Made by a program: the position numbers and the translations under genes. Positions 8,460-16,277 of a stretch of DNA of 64,000 nucleotides are shown here, in pieces. The notes under the pieces were generated by a model. That model was given only the letters and a program-made list of their open reading frames with translations, did no database searches and was not told where the DNA came from. Location: the NCBI GenBank assembly GCA_017847885.1, contig JAGAUA010000055.1:1-64000 (forward strand), written 5' to 3'. Source of the DNA: Oscillospiraceae bacterium. Lineage in GTDB: Bacteria > Bacillota > Clostridia > Oscillospirales > Ruminococcaceae. The first letter of the stretch is position 1; every line of letters begins with the position of its first letter.

Positions 8460-8849
8460 CTATTTGTTGAACGAGCCTATCTCAACAAGGTTTCCCTCGG
8501 GGTCTGCAATATAGCAGGTACGCTGCCCCCACTCCTCGGTGGTGGGTTTCATTACCGGAACAGCACCTTTTGAAACAACTTCATCAAAAGCTTTGTCAAC
8601 GGCAGCGTAATTTTCAACGCTTAACGCAATTTCATAATGCCCGTTAATGTTATCTGCATAGTTAAACCGCCTGTTTGTCATCTTTTCAAAGTCCGTCCGC
8701 CGATACAGCAAAAACAGCGTTCCGTCCTTTTCAAGGAACACATTTGATGTATTTTCATCTTCTTTTATTTCAAAGCCGAGAACATCTCTGTAAAAGCGCA
8801 CCATGACCGCCATATCCTTGACCATGATTCCAAAGCCGTCTAATCTCAT
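8460..8849 (-). CDS. VOC-fold (glyoxalase/bleomycin-resistance-like) protein
   Basis: The 129-residue product has the paired beta-alpha-beta-beta-beta modules of the vicinal oxygen chelate fold. It starts with MRLDGFGIMVKDM and ends with the typical FxADPEGNLVEI-type strand (here YIADPEGNLVEIG). Members bind a metal and act on small molecules or sequester drugs; which applies here is not visible. Its ATG overlaps the stop of the upstream methyltransferase by 4 bp (ATGA), so the two are translationally coupled. Confidence 0.88.
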   Translation of the reverse strand: MRLDGFGIMVKDMAVMVRFYRDVLGFEIKEDENTSNVFLEKDGTLFLLYRRTDFEKMTNRRFNYADNINGHYEIALSVENYAAVDKAFDEVVSKGAVPVMKPTTEEWGQRTCYIADPEGNLVEIGSFNK

Positions 8850-9643
8850 TCGTTATCGCCTTCCTTTTCAAGAATCGTAATTGCACAATAGTGCAGTATC
8901 TCAAATTCATCGGGAGCAATACTTTCAAGCAGAGCCATATGCTCACGCTCAAACTCTGCAATTTTCGCTTCGGAAAGCGACGCGCCGATACCGCGGCACG
9001 CTTTTATACGTCCGTTCCAGCTTTCACGGGTGAAAGGAACTTTCACATCAAAGACCTCGCTATGTACCTTTTTGAAGTACCCGTTATAAACCTCGGGAAC
9101 GTAAATCTCCTTCCGCGTATCACCCTTGCCCGTCCAATCGGGGTTGTATTTCAGTACAAGATTTTCGCTTGCACCTGCGATTTTGTCCTCATAGGGCAGC
9201 CAGCCCATGTAAAGCAGCGCAAGCTTACCGCCGCTTTTCAGCAGCTTTGCAAGCGTTGGAGCGCACACATCATGGTCGAAATAGAAAAAGCACTGACAGG
9301 CAGTAACCACGTCAAAGGTATTTCCCGGGAAATCCAGCTTTTCGGTAGGACAGCACAAAAAGTCAATATCCATATCGCCCTGCGCCGCAAGCTTTTTCGC
9401 CTGCTCTATCTGATTTTCGGCAATGTCCGTTCCCGTAAATTTTGCGCCGAAACGGTACATATTACGGGGAATGACCCCCGTGCCCGTGCCGACATCAAGG
9501 ACGTTCTGCCCCGATGTGCAGATACCCAGCGAATGTATCTTACTGTAAAATTCTTCGGGGTAAATGTCGCGGTACTTCGCATAATCGGCGGAAGTCCTGC
9601 CCCAATCAAAGGCCTTGCCGTTGTCGATATTGCTTTTTATCAT
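8846..9643 (-). CDS. class I SAM-dependent methyltransferase
   Basis: The 265-residue product carries the SAM-binding motif I VLDVGTGTG at 48-56, followed by an acidic post-I strand (FTGTDIAENQIEQA) and the motif II/III region of the UbiE/COQ5-like group. The substrate is unknown. The ATG at 9643 has AAAGGGGG upstream and the protein from here matches the family, whereas an upstream in-frame start at 9769 would lie inside the preceding radical SAM gene. It begins 14 bp after that gene ends and its stop overlaps the VOC start, showing a tight operon. Confidence 0.88.
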   Translation of the reverse strand: MIKSNIDNGKAFDWGRTSADYAKYRDIYPEEFYSKIHSLGICTSGQNVLDVGTGTGVIPRNMYRFGAKFTGTDIAENQIEQAKKLAAQGDMDIDFLCCPTEKLDFPGNTFDVVTACQCFFYFDHDVCAPTLAKLLKSGGKLALLYMGWLPYEDKIAGASENLVLKYNPDWTGKGDTRKEIYVPEVYNGYFKKVHSEVFDVKVPFTRESWNGRIKACRGIGASLSEAKIAEFEREHMALLESIAPDEFEILHYCAITILEKEGDNE

Positions 9644-9657
9644 ACTGCATCCCCCTT

Positions 9658-10545
9658 TCAAAAAAACGTCAGCTGGCTGTCGCCGTAGCCAAGCTTGTAC
9701 GCCGAAATTATCTCTCGCATATCGTAGATAAGCCCCAGCTTTTCGCACTCTTCGGTAAAGATTTTCCATAGTCTTTTCACCGACGGCGATGTGCAGACAT
9801 ATCTTTCTCCATAAGTTTTTGCGTACCTTTCCGCAATTCCGCTGCCGGGGAAGTTTTCTTCAAGCTTGCTGTAAAAATACTCTCTCTGACCTGCACGAAC
9901 AGTCACCCCGAACATGGGGTAAACCGAACGCACTCCACATTCCTTTGCCATGCGCAGGATACGCAGTATGTTGTCCTCGTTATCCTCGATAAACGGCAGT
10001 ATCGGAGTCATCACAATTCCCGTAAATAAGCCGTTTTCAGACATTTTTGCAAGAGCCTCGAACCGCTCCGAGGAAACGCTCACATTTGGCTCGACAAGCC
10101 GTGAAAGGCTGTCGTCCGCGGCAGTAACGGTCATCTGACACAGCACGGGAGAATGTTCCGCAATACTGCACAAAACGTCAGTATCGCGAGTGATAAGCGC
10201 ACTTTTTGTCAGCACCATTGCACCGAACTCAAACGCATCGATAAGCTCAAGAGAGTGCCTTGTAAGCAGCTCGGTCTCCTCAAAAGGGTTGTACGGGTCG
10301 CTCATCGCACCCGTGCCGATAATGCCCGTCCTGACCTTGCGGCGAAGCTCGTCCCGAAGGATTTGCAGGCAGTTTTCCTTTGCCCTCACGCGTTCAAAGT
10401 CGTCAATGCGGTAGCAATCGCTTCTGCTGTCGCAGTAAACGCAGCCGTGGCAGCAGCCCTTGTACAAATTCATGTTGTACTCGCTGCCAAACCAGTCCGT
10501 GCTTTTGTTTTTCTGCAATATCGTCTTTGCGGAAATTGTATCCAT
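9658..10545 (-). CDS. SPL-family radical SAM protein
   Basis: The 295-residue protein has a [4Fe-4S] binding motif C31-x3-C35-x2-C38 (KGCCHGCVYCDSRSDCY), the hallmark of radical SAM enzymes. The context resembles the spore-photoproduct-lyase-like/Rv2578c group found widely in clostridia. These reduce SAM to a radical, but the reaction of this subgroup is unknown. The ATG at 10545 lies 10 bp downstream of the T-box terminator at 10555-10592, with a GGAG Shine-Dalgarno sequence at 10551-10554. It is therefore the first gene controlled by the leader, an unexpected position because T-boxes normally precede tRNA ligases, amino-acid biosynthesis or transport genes. Confidence 0.88.
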   Translation of the reverse strand: MDTISAKTILQKNKSTDWFGSEYNMNLYKGCCHGCVYCDSRSDCYRIDDFERVRAKENCLQILRDELRRKVRTGIIGTGAMSDPYNPFEETELLTRHSLELIDAFEFGAMVLTKSALITRDTDVLCSIAEHSPVLCQMTVTAADDSLSRLVEPNVSVSSERFEALAKMSENGLFTGIVMTPILPFIEDNEDNILRILRMAKECGVRSVYPMFGVTVRAGQREYFYSKLEENFPGSGIAERYAKTYGERYVCTSPSVKRLWKIFTEECEKLGLIYDMREIISAYKLGYGDSQLTFF

Positions 10546-10554
10546 AAAAACTCC

Positions 10555-10793
10555 AAAAGAAAAGCCCCCCGACGGAATGACCGTCAGAGGGCGAATTATC
10601 GCGGTACCACCTCAGTTTATCGGCAGAATGCCGACCTCAAAAGCGCTGTAACGGGCGCGTCCGCATTCCCCTACTGTTATTTCGGGAAACAAGCTCCATG
10701 ATGTATTCGCCGCAGTTCGTCGCCTTTTCGCACCGTCCAAAGGCTCTCTTTATCGGAATTATTGCGGTTACTTCTTCACTTCACAGCATTTGC
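10555..10793 (-). promoter_or_regulatory. T-box leader (tRNA-sensing riboswitch), apparent Tyr specifier
   Basis: On the minus strand the leader shows all T-box landmarks in order. The stem I base GUGAAGAAGUA and the AGAGAG element are followed by the distal loop GGUGCGAAAAG. A CCGCA/UGCGG helix opens into the specifier loop CGAAUACAUC, and the T-box AGGTGGTACCGCG lies at 10600-10612. The terminator (10564-10592) has a 12-bp stem with T residues after it. The codon after CGAA is UAC at 10703-10705 (Tyr); AUC (Ile) is the alternative. The UGGU bulge fits a tRNA with discriminator A, as in tRNA-Tyr. Uncharged tRNA would stabilise the antiterminator and let transcription run into the radical SAM gene and on towards tyrS. 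Confidence 0.92.
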
Positions 10794-10796
10794 ATT

Positions 10797-10825
10797 ATAA
10801 TAACATATTAATCGTGGTTTGTCAA
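10797..10825 (-). promoter_or_regulatory. promoter of the T-box transcript
   Basis: Minus-strand TTGACA (10820-10825), 17-bp spacer and TATTAT (10797-10802); a TATAAT in offset register (10794-10799) is also present. It overlaps the 3' end of the upstream isomerase region. Confidence 0.75.
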
Positions 10826-10827
10826 GC

Positions 10828-12309
10828 TTATTCAAACGGATTTTCTGTTTTATACAGCATACCCTTAGGCTGATTGAAGCCAATTTCCTCCACGCCGAGG
10901 TAACGGAACACGTTGAACAGAGCCTTGCCGTTGTGAGCAAAGGTCACAGCGCCGTGGTGAGGATATCTGCCCTCAATAAGAACGTGACGGTAGAAGCGCC
11001 CCATTTCCTTGATTGCGAAAACGCCGATTCCGCCGAAGCTTTTTGTTGCAACGGGAAGAACCTCGCCCTCGGCAACGTAAGCCCGAAGCTTAGCGTCAGC
11101 CGTACTCTGGAGACGGAAGAACGTGATATCGGAAGGTGCAATATCACCCTCGAGCGTACCTCTTGTAATATCGGGCTCTTTGTCGGGTTCAAGACCGCGG
11201 TGCATGATAAGCTGGTACTTCATCGTGCGTGTGGAAAGCTTGCTTGCGGCAGTATTTCCGCAGTGGAAGCCCATAAACGTATCGGTATGCTTGTAGTCGA
11301 ACTTGCCCTTTATCTCGTTGAGATACATATCGGCAGGAACGCTGTTGTTGATGTCGAGAAGCGTTACAACGTCATCAGAAACGCACTGACCGATGAACTC
11401 GCTAAGTGCGCCGTAAATATCCACCTCGCAGGCAACAGGGATACCCCTTGCAGCAAGACGGCTGTTCACATAGCATGGAACAAAGCCAAACTGAGTCTGA
11501 AATGCAGGCCAGCACTTGTTTGCGAATACAACATACTCGCGGCTGCCCTTGTGCTCCTCCGCCCAATCGAGAAGCGTTGCTTCGTACTGCGCAAGCTTCG
11601 GCAGGATACCCGACATCTTGTTGCCGTCACCAAGCTCCGCTTCCATATCCGCGATAATTTCGGGAATACGGCTGTCGTTTGCGTGAGCGTTATATGCAGC
11701 AAAAAGGTCAAGCTCGGAGTTCTCCTCTATCTCAACGCCGAGGTTGTAAAGCTGGCGGATAGGCGCGTTGCAGGCAAGGAAATCCTGCGGACGGGGTCCG
11801 AAGGTTATCATTTTAAGATTTGCAAGACCGAGAAGTGTTCTTGCAACGGGGATAAAGTCAAGAATCATATCTGCTATCTCAAAGGGAGTTCCCACGGGAT
11901 ATTCGGGTATGTAAGCCTTAACGTTTCTCAAACCGAGATTATAGCTTGCGTTGAGCATTCCGCAGTATGCGTCTCCTCTGCCGTCGATAAGGGTATCGGA
12001 GGATTCCTCGGCTGCCGCCGCGAACATTACGGGTGCGCCGAACTGCTTTGCAAGCAGGGTCTCGGCAGTCTCGGGACCGAAGTTGCCGAGATACATAACA
12101 AGAGCGTTTACCCCTGCCTTTTTCATATCCTCAACAGCGGCAAGCATATGCTTTTCGTTTTCGACCGTTATGGGACATTCATAGATATCAATGTTCTTTT
12201 CCTTGCAGGCTTTTACAACGTTTGCGCGGCGGCTTGCAGACAGATCCATAGGGAAGCAGTCACGGCTTACTGCGCAGATACCAAGCTTTACCGTAGGCAT
12301 ATTATTCAT
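10828..12309 (-). CDS. L-fucose/L-arabinose isomerase-family protein
   Basis: The 493-residue product belongs by overall layout to the fucose/arabinose isomerase fold: an N-terminal Rossmann-like part that starts with LGICAVSRDCFPMDLSASRR and includes GVNALVMYLGNFGPE, and a C-terminal barrel with the GFHCGN segment. These enzymes interconvert aldoses and ketoses with a divalent metal. The exact sugar is not determinable, and the length is between arabinose isomerases (about 500) and fucose isomerases (about 590). ATG at 12309 has AAGGAAG 10 bp upstream; a second ATG at 12300 is possible. It ends 3 bp before the T-box promoter and no terminator is seen between. Confidence 0.78.
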   Translation of the reverse strand: MNNMPTVKLGICAVSRDCFPMDLSASRRANVVKACKEKNIDIYECPITVENEKHMLAAVEDMKKAGVNALVMYLGNFGPETAETLLAKQFGAPVMFAAAAEESSDTLIDGRGDAYCGMLNASYNLGLRNVKAYIPEYPVGTPFEIADMILDFIPVARTLLGLANLKMITFGPRPQDFLACNAPIRQLYNLGVEIEENSELDLFAAYNAHANDSRIPEIIADMEAELGDGNKMSGILPKLAQYEATLLDWAEEHKGSREYVVFANKCWPAFQTQFGFVPCYVNSRLAARGIPVACEVDIYGALSEFIGQCVSDDVVTLLDINNSVPADMYLNEIKGKFDYKHTDTFMGFHCGNTAASKLSTRTMKYQLIMHRGLEPDKEPDITRGTLEGDIAPSDITFFRLQSTADAKLRAYVAEGEVLPVATKSFGGIGVFAIKEMGRFYRHVLIEGRYPHHGAVTFAHNGKALFNVFRYLGVEEIGFNQPKGMLYKTENPFE

Positions 12310-12367
12310 AATAATTATCTTCCTTTTTCAATATTTTTTGCGGAGCAAACACACTATGCAGGACGTG

Positions 12368-13021
12368 TTATTCCTTTTCGGTCTCGACCTCAATTGCAGT
12401 TTCCGCCTTTACTTCCTTTTCTGTAACCGTTACAGCAAAATATGAAGCATAATAGCCGTCAACGCCCTCAACTGTCTGATATGTAAGAGTCATCACAAAA
12501 TCCACCTTATAGGACGGGCAGTCATAGGTCTGCTTATAGTTAAGCTTCATGTCGATATCTTCCGTACCCTTAAGAGTGCCCACAGGCTCAACGGCGTGCT
12601 TCTTTGCAAGCTCGGCTGTCTTGTCCACAAAATATTTCTCTGCCGTCTTGCGGTCAAGCAGGCAGGTCACCTCGGACATATAACTGTTGAGGTAAATTTC
12701 CTCGTCGCCCTTTACGGTTTTAAAGTCGTATGTAATTATCGAGTCGTCAACATAATAATACGCATTGTCCTCGGGAATAAGGTCTCTAATCTCCATAAGG
12801 TCGGTATCCGTATTCTGGCTCCATATTCTGGTATCGGTCTCATAATAAAGCTCGACACCGTCAGGCTGGAGCGATATGATTTTTGTAAGAGGCATACCAA
12901 GCTTGATTTTTGTAAGTATACCCGCATATGTGCTTTCGGGAGCAGTCTCTTCTTCACCGCAGGCTGTAAAGCACGCAAGAGCCATTATCATTGAAAGAAT
13001 AACAGATATAATTCTTTTCAT
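12368..13021 (-). CDS. lipoprotein of unknown function
   Basis: The 217-residue product begins with a basic start, a hydrophobic stretch and a lipobox-like FTACG (residues 18-22, after ALACFTACG). It would be exported and lipid-anchored at Cys21. The mature part is about 195 residues with no repeats and was not recognised. It has its own consensus promoter at 13081-13109 and lies 58 bp before the isomerase on the same strand. The two may be cotranscribed, but nothing links them functionally. Confidence 0.82.
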   Translation of the reverse strand: MKRIISVILSMIMALACFTACGEEETAPESTYAGILTKIKLGMPLTKIISLQPDGVELYYETDTRIWSQNTDTDLMEIRDLIPEDNAYYYVDDSIITYDFKTVKGDEEIYLNSYMSEVTCLLDRKTAEKYFVDKTAELAKKHAVEPVGTLKGTEDIDMKLNYKQTYDCPSYKVDFVMTLTYQTVEGVDGYYASYFAVTVTEKEVKAETAIEVETEKE

Positions 13022-13080
13022 TAAGATATCATTCCTTTGTCAATATTTTTTCGGCACGATGCAATAGATGCAATACTTAT

Positions 13081-13109
13081 ATAATAATACAAAATCGAAA
13101 AAAAGTCAA
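13081..13109 (-). promoter_or_regulatory. promoter of the lipoprotein gene
   Basis: Minus-strand TTGACT (13104-13109), 17-bp spacer and TATTAT (13081-13086). It is back to back with the GH130 promoter. Confidence 0.65.
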
Positions 13110-13128
13110 CGCAATATTAATTTTTATA

Positions 13129-13157
13129 TTGAAAAAAAAGCAAAAATGCTGTATAAT
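13129..13157 (+). promoter_or_regulatory. promoter of the GH130 gene
   Basis: TTGAAA (13129-13134), 17-bp spacer and TATAAT (13152-13157), about 44 bp before the ATG at 13201. Confidence 0.7.
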
Positions 13158-13200
13158 GTATACTTGTTATATTATACATTGTGAAAGGGGCATTTACATA

Positions 13201-14382
13201 ATGACCGAATTTGAGAAAAACTCGGCAAAGGTCATTGCCGATTATGAAGCGCTTATCAACCGCAGAAACATAAAATCCGAGCGGTACAACGGTATTTACG
13301 ACTGCTGGGAGTATCCCGTGCTTACCGCCGCTCATGCTCCCGTTATCTGGAAGTATGACATGGATCCCGAAACAAATCCCCATTTTATGGAGCGCCTCGG
13401 AATAAATGCGGTGCTTAATTCGGGTGCAATCGAGCTTAACGGCAAATTCTACCTTGTCGCACGCGTTGAGGGCAATGACAGAAAATCGTTCTTTGCTGTT
13501 GCGGAAAGCGACAGTCCCGTTGACGGCTTCCGTTTCTGGGATTTCCCCGTTCAGCTTCCCGACACCTGCCCCGAGGAGACTAACGTTTACGATATGCGCC
13601 TTACCAAACATGAGGACGGCTGGATATACGGCGTTTTCTGCTCCGAGAGCAAGGATACGTCCGTAAGCGACCTTTCCGCAGCAGTTGCCCAGGCAGGCAT
13701 CGTCCGCACAAAGGACCTGAAAACATGGGAGCGCCTTCCCAATCTGAAATCCAAATCCCCGCAGCAGAGAAACGTTGTGCTTCACCCCGAATTTGTTGAC
13801 GGAAAGTACGCTTTCTACACCCGTCCCCAAGACGATTTCATTCAGACAGGCTCGGGCGGAGGCGTTTGCTTCGGACTTTGCGAGGATATCACAAATCCCG
13901 TTATCTGCACCGAAGAAACGGTCATCTCCCCCAGAGTTTACCACACGATTACCGAGGTGAAAAACGGTGCAGGCGCTGTTCCCATTAAGACGGAAAAGGG
14001 CTGGATACACATTGCCCACGGCGTAAGAAACACCGCGGCAGGTTTGAGATACGTCATTTACGTTTTCGCAACGGCTCTTGACGACCCCTCAAAGCTTATC
14101 GCTTCACCCTCGGGCTTGTTTATTGCTCCCCACGGCGCAGAACGTGTGGGCGACGTTTCAAACGTTGCGTTTACAAACGGCGCGATAGTTCGTGAAAACG
14201 GCGAGGTGTACATTTACTACGCTTCCTCCGATACGAGAGTTCACGTTGCTTCGACGACCCTTGAAAAGCTGGTTGATTACACCTTCAACACGCCTTCGGA
14301 CCCGCTTCGCTCCGTTGACTGCGTTAAGCAGAGATGCGAGCTTATCGCAAAAAATCTGGAGTATATCAAAAATCATAAATAA
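13201..14382 (+). CDS. GH130 4-O-beta-D-mannosyl-D-glucose phosphorylase
   Basis: The 393-residue product matches the GH130 subfamily 1 phosphorylases, which use phosphate to split beta-1,4-mannosyl-glucose into mannose 1-phosphate and glucose in the cytoplasm. The region [18 protein letters not shown] places an Asp at residue 131, the position of the catalytic acid in the characterised family. There is no signal peptide. ATG 13201 has GAAAGGGG upstream; an in-frame TTG at 13129 is inside the promoter. With the nearby CE2 esterase it suggests mannan use; a cellobiose 2-epimerase, the usual partner, is not in the window. A terminator follows. Confidence 0.92.
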   Translation: MTEFEKNSAKVIADYEALINRRNIKSERYNGIYDCWEYPVLTAAHAPVIWKYDMDPETNPHFMERLGINAVLNSGAIELNGKFYLVARVEGNDRKSFFAVAESDSPVDGFRFWDFPVQLPDTCPEETNVYDMRLTKHEDGWIYGVFCSESKDTSVSDLSAAVAQAGIVRTKDLKTWERLPNLKSKSPQQRNVVLHPEFVDGKYAFYTRPQDDFIQTGSGGGVCFGLCEDITNPVICTEETVISPRVYHTITEVKNGAGAVPIKTEKGWIHIAHGVRNTAAGLRYVIYVFATALDDPSKLIASPSGLFIAPHGAERVGDVSNVAFTNGAIVRENGEVYIYYASSDTRVHVASTTLEKLVDYTFNTPSDPLRSVDCVKQRCELIAKNLEYIKNHK

Positions 14383-14390
14383 AATTCATT

Positions 14391-14424
14391 CGGCGGAGTA
14401 AAAAGTTTGCTCCGCCGTTGATTT
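14391..14424 (+). terminator. intrinsic terminator after the GH130 gene
   Basis: CGGCGGAG (14391-14398) pairs with CTCCGCCG (14410-14417), followed by a T-rich tract that also contains the -35 of the next promoter. Confidence 0.75.
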
Positions 14425-14446
14425 TTGTGCAATACTGTGCTATAAT
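14418..14446 (+). promoter_or_regulatory. promoter of the thioesterase gene
   Basis: TTGATT (14418-14423), 17-bp spacer and TATAAT (14441-14446), 35 bp before the ATG at 14481. It overlaps the tail of the preceding terminator. Confidence 0.6.
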
Positions 14447-14480
14447 GTTAAAGTAATATTCCTAAAATGAGGAGAATTCT

Positions 14481-14918
14481 ATGGACAAGATAAAGCTGTA
14501 CGAACACCGCGTAAGCTATTACGAGACCGACCAAATGGGTATTGTTCATCACTCAAACTATATCCGCTGGTTTGAGGACGCAAGAGTGGATTTTCTCGAA
14601 CAGGTTGGCTTTGCATACAACAAAATGGAAGAAATGGGTGTAATGATAATAGTTCTCGGCGCTTCCTGCGAATATAAAAATTCGGCAAGGTTCGGCGACA
14701 GAGTTGTGATTATCCCCAAGATTTCCGAGTTCAACGGCTTCAAAATGACGGTAACATACCGCGTCATAAACAAGGCTGACGGGACGCTTCTTGCCACGGG
14801 TGAAACAAAGCACTGCTTTACCGACCTTAGTCTGAAACCTGTCCGCACCAAGAAGGATTTCCCCGAAATTTACAAAATATTTCACGACTTTATTGATGTT
14901 GACCTTGACGCGGTTTAA
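14481..14918 (+). CDS. 4HBT-family (YbgC/FadM-like) acyl-CoA thioesterase
   Basis: The 145-residue product has the hot-dog-fold signature YETDQMGIVHHSNYIRWFE near the start, with the catalytic-type Asp at residue 17. Such enzymes hydrolyse short or aromatic acyl-CoA thioesters in the cytoplasm; the substrate here is unknown. Length and motif order are complete. ATG at 14481 has GAGGAG upstream. A large palindrome (14930-15025) lies 12 bp after the stop and probably acts as its terminator. Confidence 0.92.
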   Translation: MDKIKLYEHRVSYYETDQMGIVHHSNYIRWFEDARVDFLEQVGFAYNKMEEMGVMIIVLGASCEYKNSARFGDRVVIIPKISEFNGFKMTVTYRVINKADGTLLATGETKHCFTDLSLKPVRTKKDFPEIYKIFHDFIDVDLDAV

Positions 14919-14929
14919 TACATCTGATT

Positions 14930-15025
14930 CTAATAACCAATAAAAGTGTAGACAAAAAATCTGCGCAAAATCCATATATGCAAGATTTTGCTTGATTTTT
15001 TGTACACTTTTTAATTGGTTATTAG
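14930..15025. repeat. 96-bp imperfect palindrome, copy A of a dispersed family
   Basis: The element starts CTAATAACC and ends GGTTATTAG, with nested arms (ACCAATAAAAGTGTAGACAA against TGTACACTTTTTAATTGGT, and an inner GCAAAATC/GATTTTGC stem). A matching element lies at 52247-52349 in the opposite orientation, and a half copy at 23350-23373. A and T runs flank the inner stem on both sides, so it can serve as a bidirectional terminator. It ends 18 bp before the CE2 start codon. A MITE-like mobile origin is possible but not shown. Confidence 0.85.
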
Positions 15026-15043
15026 TATGAAAGGAATTTTGCC

Positions 15044-16126
15044 ATGATAAAATATCTTGCCGACGACAGCCATGTCCGTACATTGGGACGAAGCCTTTTT
15101 CACAATAATATCCGCTATCTCAGCTGGAGCTGCTCGGGCGTTGAATTTGTTTTCACGGGTACGGAAGTTACCGCGGAAATATGGACAGACTGGGTCATGG
15201 ACGAGCCTTGGAAGGAGATTTTTCAAGGCTATGCCGCTGTTTTTGTCAATGACAGCGACGAGCCGTACCTGCGTTTTCCCGTTAAATCCGGGGTAAACAG
15301 TTACAATATATACAAAAGCGACAAAGCCGAAACCGTTAAGATACGCATTGTAAAGCTTTCGGAGGCGGCGTTTGACAAGCTTGGTATCGTCAGCATTTCC
15401 GCCGACGGAGAGCCGTCCCCCACCTTGCCGCTGAAAAGGCGCATGGAATTTATCGGGGACAGCATTACCTGCGGCTTTGGCATTGAGGGTGAAAGCGAGG
15501 AGGAACATTTCCAAACAAAGACCCAAAACCCGTACATAAACTATGCCGCCAAAACAGCGCGCAGCTTCGGCGCCGAATACAATCTTATTTCATGGAGTTC
15601 CATCGGCGTATATTCAAGCTGGTGCGACGACGACAGCTCGGGACTTCCCAATAACGGCTGGATAATGCCGATGCTGTACGACTACACCGACATCGGTCTT
15701 GAAGGCATTCTCGGCTTTGAGAGCCATATCCCGTGGGATTTCGGCAGTTACGTCCCCGACGTTATCGTGATAAATCTCGGCACAAACGATGTCAGCTTTA
15801 CAAAGGATATTCCAGAACGGCTCGAGGGCTTCAAGCGTGCGTACATGGATTTTCTGACCCATATACGCGAGAAAAATCCCCATTCCCACATTATCTGCAC
15901 CCTCGGAATGATGGGCAACGAGCTTTTCCATGCGATAGACGATGCCGTAAAGGATATGAACGACAGCAGGATATATGCCCTTGAATTTGACGTTCAGCAA
16001 AAAGAGGACGGTATCGGCTCGGAAAAGCACCCCAACCGTGTTACTCACCACAAAGCGGCGCAAAAGCTGTCACGGAAGATAGCCGAGGTCACGGGCTGGG
16101 GATACAATAACAGCTTTTTTGATTGA
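15044..16126 (+). CDS. SGNH esterase, carbohydrate esterase family 2-like
   Basis: The 360-residue product has an N-terminal beta-sandwich region (about 1-125) followed by an SGNH hydrolase domain. FIGDSITCGFG holds the catalytic Ser140, NLGTND is at 245-249 (block III), and KHPNRVTHH holds a catalytic-type His329. This two-domain layout is that of CE2 acetylesterases, which remove acetyl groups from mannan or xylan sugars. There is no signal peptide, so it would act on imported oligosaccharides, matching the intracellular GH130 enzyme 0.7 kb upstream. ATG at 15044 has GAAAGGAA upstream, directly after palindrome A. Confidence 0.88.
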   Translation: MIKYLADDSHVRTLGRSLFHNNIRYLSWSCSGVEFVFTGTEVTAEIWTDWVMDEPWKEIFQGYAAVFVNDSDEPYLRFPVKSGVNSYNIYKSDKAETVKIRIVKLSEAAFDKLGIVSISADGEPSPTLPLKRRMEFIGDSITCGFGIEGESEEEHFQTKTQNPYINYAAKTARSFGAEYNLISWSSIGVYSSWCDDDSSGLPNNGWIMPMLYDYTDIGLEGILGFESHIPWDFGSYVPDVIVINLGTNDVSFTKDIPERLEGFKRAYMDFLTHIREKNPHSHIICTLGMMGNELFHAIDDAVKDMNDSRIYALEFDVQQKEDGIGSEKHPNRVTHHKAAQKLSRKIAEVTGWGYNNSFFD

Positions 16127-16235
16127 ACACACACATTTATCCTGCAATTTCAACATTCCTTTTAATTATCTTTCGTTGGCATTTCACATAATTTACACAT
16201 ACGGGCTTTACAATATAACCGTAATCAAAAATATC

Positions 16236-16253
16236 TCACATATCAGTATGTGA
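16236..16253. promoter_or_regulatory. palindrome TCACATA-N4-TATGTGA before the HtrA gene
   Basis: A perfect 7-bp inverted repeat with a 4-bp spacer, abutting a TATAAT (16254-16259) and 9 bp before the Shine-Dalgarno sequence of htrA. A possible upstream promoter (TTTACA at 16207-16212) would place it near the transcription start. It could be an operator or a 5' hairpin; the regulator is unknown. Confidence 0.5.
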
Positions 16254-16277
16254 TATAATATGAAAGGCGGTATTTAT

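Noticed and set aside
10819..12426. 535-codon open frame on the plus strand
   Set aside because: It is antisense to the sugar isomerase gene and has no recognisable domain.
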